64,000 nucleotides of DNA from CAVQFB01 sp963711675 (GTDB lineage Bacteria > Acidobacteriota > Terriglobia > Terriglobales > Acidobacteriaceae), in assembly GCA_963711675.1 (NCBI GenBank), contig CAVQFB010000008.1, positions 62,001-126,000 of the forward strand. The letters run 5' to 3'. The notes under the pieces were generated by a model, which ran no database searches, was not told where the DNA came from, and saw nothing but the letters and a program-made list of their open reading frames with translations. Below are positions 1-8,497 of this stretch, in pieces (position 1 is the first letter of the stretch; each line of letters opens with the position of its first letter). The position numbers and the translations under genes were made by a program.

Positions 1-1
1 C

Positions 2-574
2 GAGATGCGCGACAGTTTTTCTCTGCCGAAAGGATTGGACCTGCCCAATATGAGTGGACTAAAGGGATTGGGCGGTGATGTGAGTCACCGGCCCAAGGGG
101 CAGGCCATCTACAGCAGCCTTCTCGATGCCGCATTGAGCTGGAAGGACGTGGAGTGGCTGGGTTCGTTTGCGAAGATTCCACTTCTGGTGAAGGGTGTGC
201 TCAATCCGGATGATGCCGATCGCGCAGTCAAGGCAGGGGTGGCAGGAATTATCGTGTCGAACCACGGAGGGCGCAATCTCGACACTGTGCCGGCAACCGC
301 GGATGCGCTCCCATTGGTAGTAGAAAAAGTGGCAGGTCGGGTGCCCGTGTTGGTCGATGGTGGAATCCGGCGCGGGACGGACGTGTTGAAGGCGCTGGCG
401 CTGGGAGCTAACGCAGCACTGATCGGGCGGCCCTACCTTTACGGACTGAGTGTGGGCGGAGATGCAGGCGTGGAGAAGGTCATCAAAATTCTCCGCCGCG
501 AGTTTGAGATGGCAATGGCGCTGACGGGCAGAACAAATCTCGCGAGCATTGATCGGTCGGTGCTGTGGACGTGA
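2..574 (+). CDS. FMN-dependent alpha-hydroxy-acid dehydrogenase, C-terminal part (5' cut by window)
   Basis: This is the C-terminal two thirds of an FMN-dependent alpha-hydroxy-acid oxidase/dehydrogenase (lactate dehydrogenase LldD, glycolate oxidase or lactate oxidase family), which oxidises a 2-hydroxy acid to a 2-oxo acid. Counting from the first ATG at base 5, the flavin-contacting lysine in LLVKGV (residue 63), the catalytic histidine and arginine in SNHGGR (87 and 90) and the phosphate-binding segments VLVDGGIRRG and ALIGRPYLYG are all present. The frame is open to the left edge, so that ATG is internal and the N-terminal third is missing. Substrate cannot be assigned from this part; confidence in the family is high. 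Confidence 0.9.
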   Translation, partial: EMRDSFSLPKGLDLPNMSGLKGLGGDVSHRPKGQAIYSSLLDAALSWKDVEWLGSFAKIPLLVKGVLNPDDADRAVKAGVAGIIVSNHGGRNLDTVPATADALPLVVEKVAGRVPVLVDGGIRRGTDVLKALALGANAALIGRPYLYGLSVGGDAGVEKVIKILRREFEMAMALTGRTNLASIDRSVLWT

Positions 575-617
575 GGGACCGACTACGAGTCAGATCTCGA
601 GACTACGTTCTCGAGTC

Positions 618-1361
618 TCAAAGGTCGCAGGCAACGCGGAAGCCGTAATCGGCATATTGAAATTGCGGTGGAATGCTCGAGCGCGCCGCACAGCGCGTGA
701 CCTTGATGTGATGACGCCACGAGCCGCCTCGCGAGGCGCGTCGCTCCCCAGTTTGCGGGCCACGCGGATTGCGCTCCGGTGAATTCGCATAGTAGCCGGG
801 ATCGAACCAGTCGCTGCACCACTCGTGGACGTTTTCACAAATGTCGTAGAGTCCGTATGAATTTGCGGCGTAACGAGCCACAGGTTCGGGCCCGTTTTTC
901 CAGCGTTTGTCGTAATCGGGCAGAGTTTGCGGCGGCGCATCGCCCCACGGAAAGAGATTTCCTTCCGTTCCGCCACGGGCCGCACGCTCCCATTCCGCTT
1001 CGCTCGGTAGTCGATACGCGCGGCCAGTGCCAGCGCTGAGCCATTCGCAGTACTTCACGGCTTCAAACCAGGACACGGCGACGACCGGCTGTTCGGGATT
1101 ATTGAAGTTCGGATCGTTCCAGAAGGGCGGAGCGCCCCCAGTGGCCGCGAGATATCGCCCATAGTCAGAATTAGTCACCTGACACTGAGCGAGGCCGAAA
1201 GCGTCAACCCACACGCGATGGACAGGCTTCTCGTTGTCTTGCCCATTCTCGGAACCCATCAAGAGCCAGCCTTCCGGAATTTGAACGACCGCGGGCTCGG
1301 TAACCGAACCGGCCAAGGGGACGGGATGTGACGGCTGTGTCGACATCGTTGAGTCAGTCAC
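618..1361 (-). CDS. SUMF1/formylglycine-generating-enzyme fold protein
   Basis: This 247-residue protein has the SUMF1 (FGE-sulfatase) fold: the opening GSENGQDNEKPVHRV strand, the VSWFEAVKYCEWLS and YRLPSEAEWERAARGG core, the YDICENVHEWCSDWF segment and the closing RGGSW...CAARS...DYGFRVA block. True formylglycine-generating enzymes carry two active-site cysteines between RGGS and CAARS. Here that stretch is shortened and has none, so sulfatase activation is unlikely; the family also includes EgtB- and PvdO-like enzymes and non-enzymatic modules. No signal peptide is visible. It is convergent with the preceding gene and lies upstream of nothing obviously related. The ATG at 1361 is the longest start. 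Confidence 0.85.
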   Translation of the reverse strand: MTDSTMSTQPSHPVPLAGSVTEPAVVQIPEGWLLMGSENGQDNEKPVHRVWVDAFGLAQCQVTNSDYGRYLAATGGAPPFWNDPNFNNPEQPVVAVSWFEAVKYCEWLSAGTGRAYRLPSEAEWERAARGGTEGNLFPWGDAPPQTLPDYDKRWKNGPEPVARYAANSYGLYDICENVHEWCSDWFDPGYYANSPERNPRGPQTGERRASRGGSWRHHIKVTRCAARSSIPPQFQYADYGFRVACDL

Positions 1362-1395
1362 GAATCAAGCATAGCGCAAGCCCACCCGCGAAAGG

Positions 1396-2076
1396 CTAGA
1401 CGCCCCGTAGGGTCTGGACAGCCTTCCCAATGTCGTTCTCCTGGAAGAGGCGGATGGCGGCGATTCCGGACGCTCCGGCTTCGAAGCAAACCCGCACATT
1501 TTCCAGGGTCACTCCGCCGAGCGCCAGAACAGGAATTTTATGCTGGCAAGCCTGTCGCAGATTTTCGAGGCCGGCGGGAGTCTGAGGCGAGCCTCTCTTC
1601 TCGAAAACGGGCGCGAACAGGGCGAAGTCAGCGCCCTCCTCGGCTGCTCGCGCGACCTCGGCAGCCGAGTGGCAGGAGACCCCGATGATGAACTCTTGAC
1701 TTACCGACTTCTGGTTTCGGTTCGACGCCAGCGACCACACACGCCGGGCGTCCGCTGGAGAAATATCACTCGCGCGCAGATTGACGCCATCGGCTCCGAC
1801 GCTAAGCGCAACGTCGATGCGCGAGTTGATCAAAAGACGCGATCTTGGCTTGGGGTTCCGTGATGCAGTTACGCTCTGCCGAATAGCCGCTACTGCCAGC
1901 TCCGCAAGCCGCTCGAGATCGCGCGTCGAAAGATCCTTTTCGCGCAATTGAACGTAGTCAACACCGCAGCGGCAAGCATCCACAATCTTATCCAGCAAAC
2001 GTCGCTGGCGGGACGCTTCGTCCCCGGGAAACTGGGTACGATCGGTGATATAGCAAAGAATACGGGGTTGGGACAT
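1396..2076 (-). CDS. thiE: thiamine-phosphate synthase (ThiE/TenI family)
   Basis: ThiE joins hydroxymethylpyrimidine diphosphate and thiazole phosphate to make thiamine monophosphate. The 226-residue protein has the TIM-barrel landmarks: YVQLREKDL at 41-49, LLINSRIDVA at 81-90, GVNLRASD near 97-104, IIGVSCHS, FALFAPVFEKRGSPQTPAG and the phosphate-binding VLALGGVTLENV. Length is normal for the family. The GVNLR motif differs slightly from the usual GVHLG, so a TenI-like paralogue cannot be fully excluded. No TPP riboswitch (THI box) is recognisable in the 185 bp between this gene and the divergent TPR gene. Confidence 0.85.
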   Translation of the reverse strand: MSQPRILCYITDRTQFPGDEASRQRRLLDKIVDACRCGVDYVQLREKDLSTRDLERLAELAVAAIRQSVTASRNPKPRSRLLINSRIDVALSVGADGVNLRASDISPADARRVWSLASNRNQKSVSQEFIIGVSCHSAAEVARAAEEGADFALFAPVFEKRGSPQTPAGLENLRQACQHKIPVLALGGVTLENVRVCFEAGASGIAAIRLFQENDIGKAVQTLRGV

Positions 2077-2261
2077 TCACCCCGATTCTCGCAGCCAGTC
2101 TCCGGCGGGTCAAAGGATCTGGCGTGCATCTCCACTGCCGTCAGGAACCAAATTGCACGACCACCCACCGCAACCCGCCTTTTGACGCCCCATTTTCCGC
2201 CTGTTAAACTGACTGTTTGTCAACCCACCCGTTCCTCATCTAGCGAACCAAAAGGGGAGTT

Positions 2262-2987
2262 GTGCGCGCAGAGACCCGACGCAGTCTGAAAGAAGACCGA
2301 TTTCGAGGCGCCACCATCCAGGTGGCCGAAAGAACAGCTCACTGGAGCGTCGAGCACAAGTCGAAGCTCATTACCTTCTCGATCATCGTGCTTGTGGTCC
2401 TGGCCGCCGTGCTCGGCACGTGGGCCTACCTCACCTCGCAGGACGAGAAAGCCAGTGTGGATCTCGGAACGGCCGTGCGTACGATGGAAACCCAGGTCCG
2501 ACCCCCGGGAGTGCCCGCGCAACCTAACTTCCCGAGCTTTGCATCGTCTGAGGAGCGCGCCGCCGCTGCCAAGAAGCAGTTCCAGCAGGTCGTGGACAAG
2601 TATCCGCATACCCACACCGCCGACGTCGCACGCTACTTTCTGGGTCTGACCTCGAATGACCTCGGAGATAACCCGGCTGCGGAACGCTTTCTGGGCGACG
2701 TGGCGGCGATCCACGACAAGGACCTGGCCGCGCTGGCGAAGTTTGCCCTGGCCGCGGTGTACCGCAAAGAGAACAAAGATGGGCAGGCGGTCGATCTCTA
2801 CAAGCAACTGATTGACCGGCCGACCGCAACCGTGGCCAAAGTTACGGCCCAGATGGAACTCGCTTCCTTCTACCAGGCGAAGCAACAAACCGCAGATGCC
2901 AAGCGCATCTATGAACAAGTCCAGAAAGAGAATCAGGGGACCGAGGCCGGCTCCCTCGCCGGTTCCAAGCTGACCGAGTTGAAGTAA
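2262..2987 (+). CDS. membrane-anchored TPR protein (YfgM/CpoB-like)
   Basis: A 241-residue protein starting at GTG 2262. It has a short basic cytoplasmic N-terminus, one membrane segment at about 36-58 (LITFSIIVLVVLAAVLG) and then a periplasmic helical domain of degenerate TPR units, seen in the repeated pattern KYPHTHTADVARYFLG, AALAKFALAAVYRKEN, AKVTAQMELASFYQAK and ADAKRIYEQVQKE. This layout matches the YfgM/tetratricopeptide_21 family, ancillary partners of the Sec translocon or cell-envelope assembly; that role is inferred from the family. The gene is divergent from thiE, with a dispersed repeat immediately downstream. Confidence 0.75.
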   Translation: MRAETRRSLKEDRFRGATIQVAERTAHWSVEHKSKLITFSIIVLVVLAAVLGTWAYLTSQDEKASVDLGTAVRTMETQVRPPGVPAQPNFPSFASSEERAAAAKKQFQQVVDKYPHTHTADVARYFLGLTSNDLGDNPAAERFLGDVAAIHDKDLAALAKFALAAVYRKENKDGQAVDLYKQLIDRPTATVAKVTAQMELASFYQAKQQTADAKRIYEQVQKENQGTEAGSLAGSKLTELK

Positions 2988-3015
2988 CAACTGCCAGCAC
3001 AAACCCAAACTAACA

Positions 3016-3086
3016 ATTGTCATCCTGAGCGGAGGAGCCTAAGTCACTTGTGACTCAGGCTCTGTAGTCGAAGGACCTGCTTTTCC
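3016..3086 (+). repeat. dispersed GTCATCCTGAGCG element, copy 1
   Basis: This copy begins ATTGTCATCCTGAGCGGAGG and ends GACCTGCTTTT. It has an internal palindrome GCCTAAGTCACTTGTGACTCAGGC-like in its middle (two arms around CACTTGTG). It lies between the convergent TPR and aldo/keto reductase genes, so it may double as a termination region. Related copies are annotated at 7330, 11559, 12854, 16473, 22467, 26608, 42572 and 44729. Confidence 0.7.
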
Positions 3087-3102
3087 GGTACTCCAGAAAA
3101 TC

Positions 3103-4239
3103 TCAACTTCCCACCCGCCGTTCGGCGAATAGCTGCATCCACTGCTCGGGTTTGGTGGGTGGCGCCAGTGCCGGTTTCAGGTTCGCGATAACGTGCTCCT
3201 GGTGTCCCATACCAATCAGCGCGGTCGTAATTCCCGGCGCCGACCGCGCGAACTGAATTGCATTGTCCGCATCGCTCTTCATGCCCAGCACTTTTCCAAT
3301 GACGCTCGGCAAACCCTGCGTGAGCTGTCCCTGATAAAGCGTAGCGCTGCCAATCGCTGCCATGCCAAGTTCAGTTGCGGCCTCGAGTGCAGACAACCGG
3401 TGATTGCCGCACGTCTGGTTGGCCAGGCCATACGCCTCAGGCATCGCCAGGTTGAATGGGAGTTGGATGAACCGGAAGTGATGATGTTCCCCACCTGCCT
3501 CGCGCGCCACCTGCGCCGCTTCGAAGAGGCTGATGTAGTCGCGCGATCCCTCCGGTACGCGAAACGCATTCCAGGTCGCCATGCCGTAAAAACGAAGCCT
3601 TCCTTCCTTCACTTCTCTTTCCAGCAAAGCGAACGCATCTTTCAGCCGGTGTCGGAAGGTCTCGTGTGAAACGTCCGCAAGCTGTGACTCGGGATTGTGC
3701 AGGTAGAAAAGATCGACCGTCTCCAAGCCAAGGTTGCGGCGCGAGCGTTCGATCTGATTCGCCAGGAATTTTGGCGCCATGCAGTGCATGCCCCCGGCGA
3801 TCTGTTTGGGATCGAGAATCCCGGGCTCCACGTACTCTCTCGCGAAGTACCCTCGTGGATCGGCGGGCATGTTTGCGTCGAAAGAGAGATATCCGGCCTT
3901 GGTGCTGACGAAAATCTCATTCCGCTTCAACTCGCCCGCATCGATCAGCTGTTTCAGCGCCGCGCCGATGTTTCTCTCCGAACGCTGGTGGCGATAGTTG
4001 ATGGCCGTATCGAGGGCATTGATTCCGGAGCGCAGCGCCGTAACGATGGCCTCGGTGTAATCCCTGTCAGCCTCGTCAGTGGGCTCGCCCAGATAGGTTC
4101 CAAGTCCTATGGAAGAAAGCGCGAGTTGCTCCGCACCGGGGACTTTGTCCGGCCTGCGAAAATGTTCGGCGTCCCGCAGCTGCGTGAACCGGTCGCTAAA
4201 GCGCCGAGTGCCCTCAGGTGTGGCAAATCCCCCAAGCAT
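3103..4239 (-). CDS. aldo/keto reductase
   Basis: This 378-residue NADPH-dependent oxidoreductase has a TIM-barrel with the aldo/keto reductase tetrad: D77 in NALDTAINY, Y82 just after it, K114 in FVSTKAG and H181 in FYLHNPE. The SERNIGAAL helix and the cofactor-binding tail ITTALIGMGHQEHVIANL are present. It is longer than a typical 320-residue member, with extra sequence at the N-terminus (first 40 residues) and around 115-145. The substrate is unknown. It is a single gene, convergent with its upstream neighbour. Confidence 0.9.
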   Translation of the reverse strand: MLGGFATPEGTRRFSDRFTQLRDAEHFRRPDKVPGAEQLALSSIGLGTYLGEPTDEADRDYTEAIVTALRSGINALDTAINYRHQRSERNIGAALKQLIDAGELKRNEIFVSTKAGYLSFDANMPADPRGYFAREYVEPGILDPKQIAGGMHCMAPKFLANQIERSRRNLGLETVDLFYLHNPESQLADVSHETFRHRLKDAFALLEREVKEGRLRFYGMATWNAFRVPEGSRDYISLFEAAQVAREAGGEHHHFRFIQLPFNLAMPEAYGLANQTCGNHRLSALEAATELGMAAIGSATLYQGQLTQGLPSVIGKVLGMKSDADNAIQFARSAPGITTALIGMGHQEHVIANLKPALAPPTKPEQWMQLFAERRVGS

Positions 4240-4416
4240 AGGGACAGTGTATCAGCGGAGAAAACGCCGAGAGTGTGACCTCGCACGACTCAACGGAATT
4301 GTGTTTTCTGAGGGCGCGGATGCCTGTCCGCGTGGTCTGGTGCGCCGTTGTGGGTCTGTTTCCGATCGTTGGATTGCCCGCCGCGGCATTCGTCAGCCAC
4401 CCGGCGGTACACACAC

Positions 4417-4506
4417 AGCCCCGGAGGGCGTCGCGAGAATAGCCCACCGCTTTAGCGGTGGGTAAGCAAGAGACGCTGACCAAGTCCCGTAGGGACGACT
4501 GAAATC
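4417..4506. repeat. palindromic REP-like element
   Basis: This intergenic block has a perfect hairpin CCCACCGC-TTTAG-GCGGTGGG-like at 4443-4462 (stem CCCACCGC/GCGGTGGG, overlapping the TTTAG loop), preceded by AGCCCCGGAGGGCG and followed by GTCCCGTAGGGACGAC, itself a short hairpin. The pattern of short hairpins in tandem resembles bacterial REP/BIME elements. A similar arrangement appears at 5775, 36175 and 55655. The rest of the 337-bp gap (4240-4576) shows no gene. Confidence 0.55.
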
Positions 4507-4576
4507 TGCTCCTGATCCGGAAACCCGATTTTCCTTTACCATGTGGACGAAGCCTGGCGCCACTCTCTTGACCCTC

Positions 4577-5722
4577 ATGACAATCGCATTGCGCATCCAA
4601 AACTTCACCCTCGTGATCCTCTGCTGCGTCACTTTTTCGTTCGCGCAAAGCTCGGCGGCAGTCCCCGCTACCCGCCTTACTCACTTGCGCCGCGGCATCA
4701 ATACCAGCGCCTGGTTCGCCCAGATGGGCGATCCGAAGAACTACACGCGCGAACACCTGCAGCAATCGACCACCGCCGACGACATCACCCTCATCAAGCG
4801 CATGGGCTTCGACAACGTTCGCCTCAGCGTCGATCCCCGGCCCATGTTCTCCCGCGGTCAGGCCGACGCGCTTTCCGCCGAATATCTCGGCTACCTCGAC
4901 CGTGCCGTCGACATGATCCTGCAGCAACACCTCGCCGTCACCATCGACATCCATCCCGAGTCTGAATTCAAACAACAGCTCGCCACCGATGACGCCTTCG
5001 TCGAGCAGTTTGCTGACTTCTGGCGGGCGCTCGCGCGGCACTACTCCCATCTCGATCCCGACTACGTTTTCTTCGAAGTGATGAACGAGCCCGAGATGCG
5101 CGACCGCTACCGTTGGTCCGGCATTCAAACCAAGCTGCTCGCCGCCATCCGCGAAGGCGCGCCGCAGCACACCGTGATCCTAGCCGGGGCGCGCTGGTCC
5201 GACGATGACGACCTGCTCTTCCTCGATCCCGTGCGCGACCCGAACGTCATCTACAACTTCCACTTCTACGATCCCCACATCTTCACCCACCAGGGCGCCA
5301 CGTGGTCGGAGAACTACTGGCATGAGATCAAGGGCCTGCCTTATCGCTCGAATCGCGAGTCGGCCGAGGAAGCGCTTGCCACTGTCGCCGATCCCGTCAA
5401 CCAACTGCAGGTCCTGCGTTACGGCCTCGAGCACTGGGACGCGGCGCGCATCGAAGGCGAAATCGCGTTCATGGCCGCCTGGGCCGCGCGGCTCAAGGTC
5501 CCGATGATTTGCAACGAATTTGGCGCCTTTCGCCTGAACAGCGATCCCCGCGACCGCGCGCTATGGCTCTCCGATGTGCGCACATCTCTGGAGCGCCATG
5601 GCATCGGCTGGGCGATGTGGGACTACAGCGGAGGATTTGGTGTGGTGACGAAGACGAACGGAAAGGCGGAGCCAGATCCCGTCACGCTGAAAGCCCTGGG
5701 CCTCGACGTCGCCACCAGGTAA
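4577..5722 (+). CDS. secreted glycoside hydrolase family 5 (cellulase-like)
   Basis: A retaining TIM-barrel glycosidase of the GH5 type. From the ATG at 4577 the product is 381 residues and starts with a good signal peptide (hydrophobic core FTLVILCCVTFSFA, then QSSAAVP). A further upstream ATG at 4541 would add 12 residues in front of that signal. The acid/base glutamate lies in FFEVMNEPEM (E171) and the nucleophile in MICNEFGAF (E314); the conserved RGIN, NVRLSVD, IDIHPE and YNFHFYDPH motifs are also there. The likely substrate is a beta-1,4-glucan or mannan, exported to the periplasm or outside. It is a single gene with no neighbouring sugar operon. Confidence 0.88.
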   Translation: MTIALRIQNFTLVILCCVTFSFAQSSAAVPATRLTHLRRGINTSAWFAQMGDPKNYTREHLQQSTTADDITLIKRMGFDNVRLSVDPRPMFSRGQADALSAEYLGYLDRAVDMILQQHLAVTIDIHPESEFKQQLATDDAFVEQFADFWRALARHYSHLDPDYVFFEVMNEPEMRDRYRWSGIQTKLLAAIREGAPQHTVILAGARWSDDDDLLFLDPVRDPNVIYNFHFYDPHIFTHQGATWSENYWHEIKGLPYRSNRESAEEALATVADPVNQLQVLRYGLEHWDAARIEGEIAFMAAWAARLKVPMICNEFGAFRLNSDPRDRALWLSDVRTSLERHGIGWAMWDYSGGFGVVTKTNGKAEPDPVTLKALGLDVATR

Positions 5723-5774
5723 GCGCGCCATGTGCCGAACGTGAACCGGAGGTGGAAGCAAAGCTGCTACGTAT

Positions 5775-5943
5775 CAGGGCACGACCTTAAGTCGTGCCGC
5801 AACGGCCGCATGACACGGGGCTTTAGCCGCTGAGATTTGCGAACTGCATGCCCCGTCCTTGCTTCTCCGTTCTTTGACGAAGCGGAGCGGCTCTGAAGAA
5901 CAATTCATCCTTCCGACAACCGAGAACTGGGAACTGGAAACTC
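5775..5943. repeat. REP-like palindromes plus 7-bp repeats
   Basis: The convergent gap between the GH5 gene and the aminotransferase contains the palindrome GGCACGACTTAAGTCGTGCC (5778-5799, with one extra C), then ACGGGGCTTTAGCCGCTGAG, a motif also seen near 55707. It ends with three 7-bp units CGAGAACTGGGAACTGGAAACTC at 5922-5943. No gene is seen in this stretch. Confidence 0.5.
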
Positions 5944-5948
5944 TTTCC

Positions 5949-7106
5949 TTACACCGCCCTCCGCAGCACCGCCAGCAGATGATCGACGTCCTGTTCGGAG
6001 TTGTACACGTTCGGCGTCACGCGAATCGAGCTTCCTCGCATGCTGACGTGCACATGTTCCTTTCGCAGCGCCTGCGTCAAACCCTTCGGCGGGCCGTCAC
6101 TCGAACGCAGACATAAATAATGAGGGGCGCGAAACTGCTCCGGCACCGCGCTGAATCCCAACGCCGCGGCTCCTTCCACCAGCCTGCGATTCAAAGCCCC
6201 CAAGGTCTCTGAAACCTGTTCCACTCCCCACGCCAGCAGTTGCTCCATGGCACAGATCGTGGCGGGCAGCAGCGCAAAATTTGATCGCTCTCCCATATCA
6301 AACCGCCGCGCGCCTTCCAGATACCCGTCCGTATACGTTATCAATCCCGAGAAGTCGTGCGCATTGTCCCGGCTGATCCAGTTCTCTTCCAGCGGACGCC
6401 CTTCATGCCACTTCGGCGCGACATACAGCACGCCCACCGAGTACGGCCCCAGCAGCCACTTGTACGAAGCCGCCACCGCGAAATCCGGTTGCACCTTCCT
6501 CACATCGAACGGGTAAGCGCCCAGCGATTGCGTCAGGTCCAGCGCCATCGCCGTCCCATTCCGCCGGCAAGCCTCGCCAATCCGCTCCAGGTCAAGCAAC
6601 CCGCCGCTGGTCCACTGCGTATGGGGCAGAGCAGCGAGTGCGACACCATCCTTCAGCGCACTCAGGACACCTGCCGTCCAATCACCATCTTCCGGCCACG
6701 GCACGGTCACGATCTCCGCGCCCTTTTCCACCGCCATGCGCCGCCACGGATAGAGGTTCGACGGAAACTGCTCGTCCAGTACCAAAATCCTCTCGCCCCG
6801 CTGTACCGGCATGTTCACGGCCGCAACGGAAAGCCCGTAACTCGCCGAAGGCACGATCGCAATGTCATTGGCCGAGCAGTGAAAAAACTTCGAAGCTACC
6901 GCGCGCAGATCATCCGTCTGATTGAAGAAATCCGCGGACCGGATCTCCCATGGCCGCGCCTTGCGCTCCAATCCCGCCTTTCCCGCCTCGACCACTGCAT
7001 GCATCAACGGCGACATGTACGCGCAATTGAGATAGGAGATACCTTCCGGGATGCTGAAGAGATGGCGCTGGCAAGGGATCATGAGTTCTGACCGAAACGA
7101 CTCCAC
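5949..7106 (-). CDS. class V aminotransferase family PLP enzyme
   Basis: A 385-residue PLP-dependent enzyme of the class V (cysteine desulfurase/isopenicillin N epimerase-like) family. Visible landmarks are the N-terminal YLNCAYMSPL, the ALDLTQSLGAYPF aspartate that contacts the cofactor (D190), and the PLP lysine in AASYKWLLGPYSVG (K216). The C-terminal small domain ends with a VRVTPN-like IRVTPNVYNSEQDV. The reaction cannot be assigned; this subgroup includes selenocysteine lyase-like and kynureninase-like proteins. The listed start is a GTG; an ATG at 7082 would remove eight residues, and neither has a clear ribosome binding site. Confidence 0.85.
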   Translation of the reverse strand: MESFRSELMIPCQRHLFSIPEGISYLNCAYMSPLMHAVVEAGKAGLERKARPWEIRSADFFNQTDDLRAVASKFFHCSANDIAIVPSASYGLSVAAVNMPVQRGERILVLDEQFPSNLYPWRRMAVEKGAEIVTVPWPEDGDWTAGVLSALKDGVALAALPHTQWTSGGLLDLERIGEACRRNGTAMALDLTQSLGAYPFDVRKVQPDFAVAASYKWLLGPYSVGVLYVAPKWHEGRPLEENWISRDNAHDFSGLITYTDGYLEGARRFDMGERSNFALLPATICAMEQLLAWGVEQVSETLGALNRRLVEGAAALGFSAVPEQFRAPHYLCLRSSDGPPKGLTQALRKEHVHVSMRGSSIRVTPNVYNSEQDVDHLLAVLRRAV

Positions 7107-7228
7107 AAATTTTGGATTTAAGCGCGGAAACTGGCGTTAATTGTTTATACAGGCTGATTGGCGCGCGACACAAATCCCCGATAGTGGGCTACTTACCCCA
7201 CTACCAAATTCCCAACCGTCGCTCTGGA

Positions 7229-7430
7229 TGATTTCCTTAGTGATCCTTGGTGTCCTTTGTGGTTAAACCCGAAACATGTTCACAAATGTGCTCTCACACT
7301 CTTTCCGGAATTGTCATCCTCTTTCAAGAATTGTCATCCTGAGCGAAGCGGAGGACCTGCTTTTGAAGCGAACGCCGGGTGCCCCGTCCTTTCGCGCTCT
7401 TTGTGAAAGGGTGGGATGGATGACTGCGTG
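7229..7430. repeat. mixed dispersed repeats, including GTCATCCTGAGCG copy 2
   Basis: The 420-bp gap between the aminotransferase and the DksA-like gene has no gene. It holds a GTCCTTTGTGGTTA fragment at 7250 (part of the CTCCGTGGT family), then ATTGTCATCCTGAGCGAAGCG at 7330, ending in GACCTGCTTTT at 7365. Next comes a GGGTGCCCCGTCC...GGGTGGGATGG block at about 7378-7420. A truncated ATTGTCATCCTC at 7312 hints at a partial tandem duplication. Confidence 0.55.
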
Positions 7431-7470
7431 ACAACTTCGCGTCAGCCGGTACGCGAAGGCCCGTCTCCCC

Positions 7471-7505
7471 CAAAAAATCAAAAACCGCCGGCTGTCCCGG
7501 CGGTT
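7471..7505 (-). terminator. intrinsic terminator of the DksA/TraR-like gene
   Basis: On the minus strand a 9-bp perfect stem AACCGCCGG/CCGGCGGTT (7497-7505 pairing with 7483-7491) with a 5-nt loop is followed by TTTTTGATTTTTT. It lies about 22 bp after the stop codon of the gene ending at 7527, in the right orientation. Confidence 0.9.
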
Positions 7506-7526
7506 CGATGAAGAATCGGCCCCGCG

Positions 7527-7895
7527 CTAGGTCTGCGACTCCTCCAGCACTCCCTGTTCGAGCTTCTCCTGGCACTCGATGCAGTGGCGCGTCCAAGGCA
7601 CCGCCTCCAGTCGCTTGGGATTGATCTCCTTCCCGCAGGAGATGCACTCCCCGAAGGTGCCTTCGCGCATGCGATCGAGCGCGCTCTCCACCATCTGCAA
7701 CAGTTGGCGGTCGTTGTTGCTCTGGGAGAAGAGGAACTCCTTGTTATAGGAGCTGGCTGCGCGGTCGGCGATATCCTGAGCCGTATCCTCATCGGCCGAT
7801 CGCCCGTCTTGCTGATTACGGGTGACCGTCCGCCGCAGCTCTTGCTGTCGCGTCTCCAACCGCTTTCGGAAATATTCGATCTTCTTCTTGTCCAT
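7527..7895 (-). CDS. DksA/TraR family C4 zinc-finger protein
   Basis: A 122-residue protein with an N-terminal coiled-coil (residues 1-75, rich in charged heptads) and a C-terminal C4 zinc finger, CISCG and CIECQ (Cys 84, 87, 105, 108). DksA-type proteins insert their coiled-coil into the RNA polymerase secondary channel and tune transcription with ppGpp; this role is inferred from the family. The acidic tip residues DEDTAQDIAD sit where the DksA tip aspartates are expected. Length matches short DksA/YocK-type members. It is a single gene with its own terminator. Confidence 0.88.
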   Translation of the reverse strand: MDKKKIEYFRKRLETRQQELRRTVTRNQQDGRSADEDTAQDIADRAASSYNKEFLFSQSNNDRQLLQMVESALDRMREGTFGECISCGKEINPKRLEAVPWTRHCIECQEKLEQGVLEESQT

Positions 7896-8047
7896 GGGTA
7901 CTCGTCCCGGCGCCCCCTGTGAGCGCCATCCCCCTCAAGCCAAACGAGGATAATATGCGCTCAAATTGAGATGCGTCAACAGCCCCTGGCGTCGGGTAGT
8001 GTCTAAAAAGCGTTGGTGTAAATCCCGTAATGGGAATTAGATGTGCC

Positions 8048-8497
8048 TCAAACATTTGTTGGGGAAGGAGGGGGCGCGGGAGGTGGCTCCCGCCGATTGG
8101 CGAGGGCATCCTCGTTGTGTGCCAGTTCCTTTCTCTGCTCCGATTTCCCATATACAAAAACCCCTACGAGAGCACCAAGTGCGCCGATGATTACGGACAG
8201 GCCCGTCCCGCTCATACCCTTTAGCGAAATCCAAATACCTCCGACAATAGCAGTCATGGCTATGATGAACGCGCACGCAAGCCCCAACTGCTGAATCGAA
8301 ACGTTCGCGTTTATGACCTTTTGTTCGAGGGATTGGCGGTGAGTAGCTTGTCCTTCCGCCATGCAGATTATTCGATCAGCCGATCCGGGGAGAACGCGTT
8401 CGTAATTAGCCAAATCCTCTGGGGGTGGCAGAGGGCCTGAAAAACGAGAAATCTGATGGGCCACGCGCACGATTTCCCGTCTATCTTCTGGACTCAC
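8048..8497 (-). CDS. DUF2335 two-helix membrane protein
   Basis: A 149-residue protein with the DUF2335 signature: PPPEDLANYERVLPGSADRII followed by MAEGQATHRQSLEQKV, then two membrane helices at about 71-91 and 97-117 and a charged proline-rich tail. The function of this family is unknown. The start is GTG at 8497, and this GTG overlaps the stop of the upstream 90-residue gene in a GTGA arrangement, implying translational coupling. Low GC stretches around 8520-8800 differ from the surrounding genes, so the pair may be a transferred cassette. Confidence 0.8.
   Translation of the reverse strand: MSPEDRREIVRVAHQISRFSGPLPPPEDLANYERVLPGSADRIICMAEGQATHRQSLEQKVINANVSIQQLGLACAFIIAMTAIVGGIWISLKGMSGTGLSVIIGALGALVGVFVYGKSEQRKELAHNEDALANRREPPPAPPPSPTNV

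Noticed and set aside
2077..2261. TPP riboswitch upstream of thiE
   Set aside because: No CTGAGA or other THI-box core on the minus strand in this gap.
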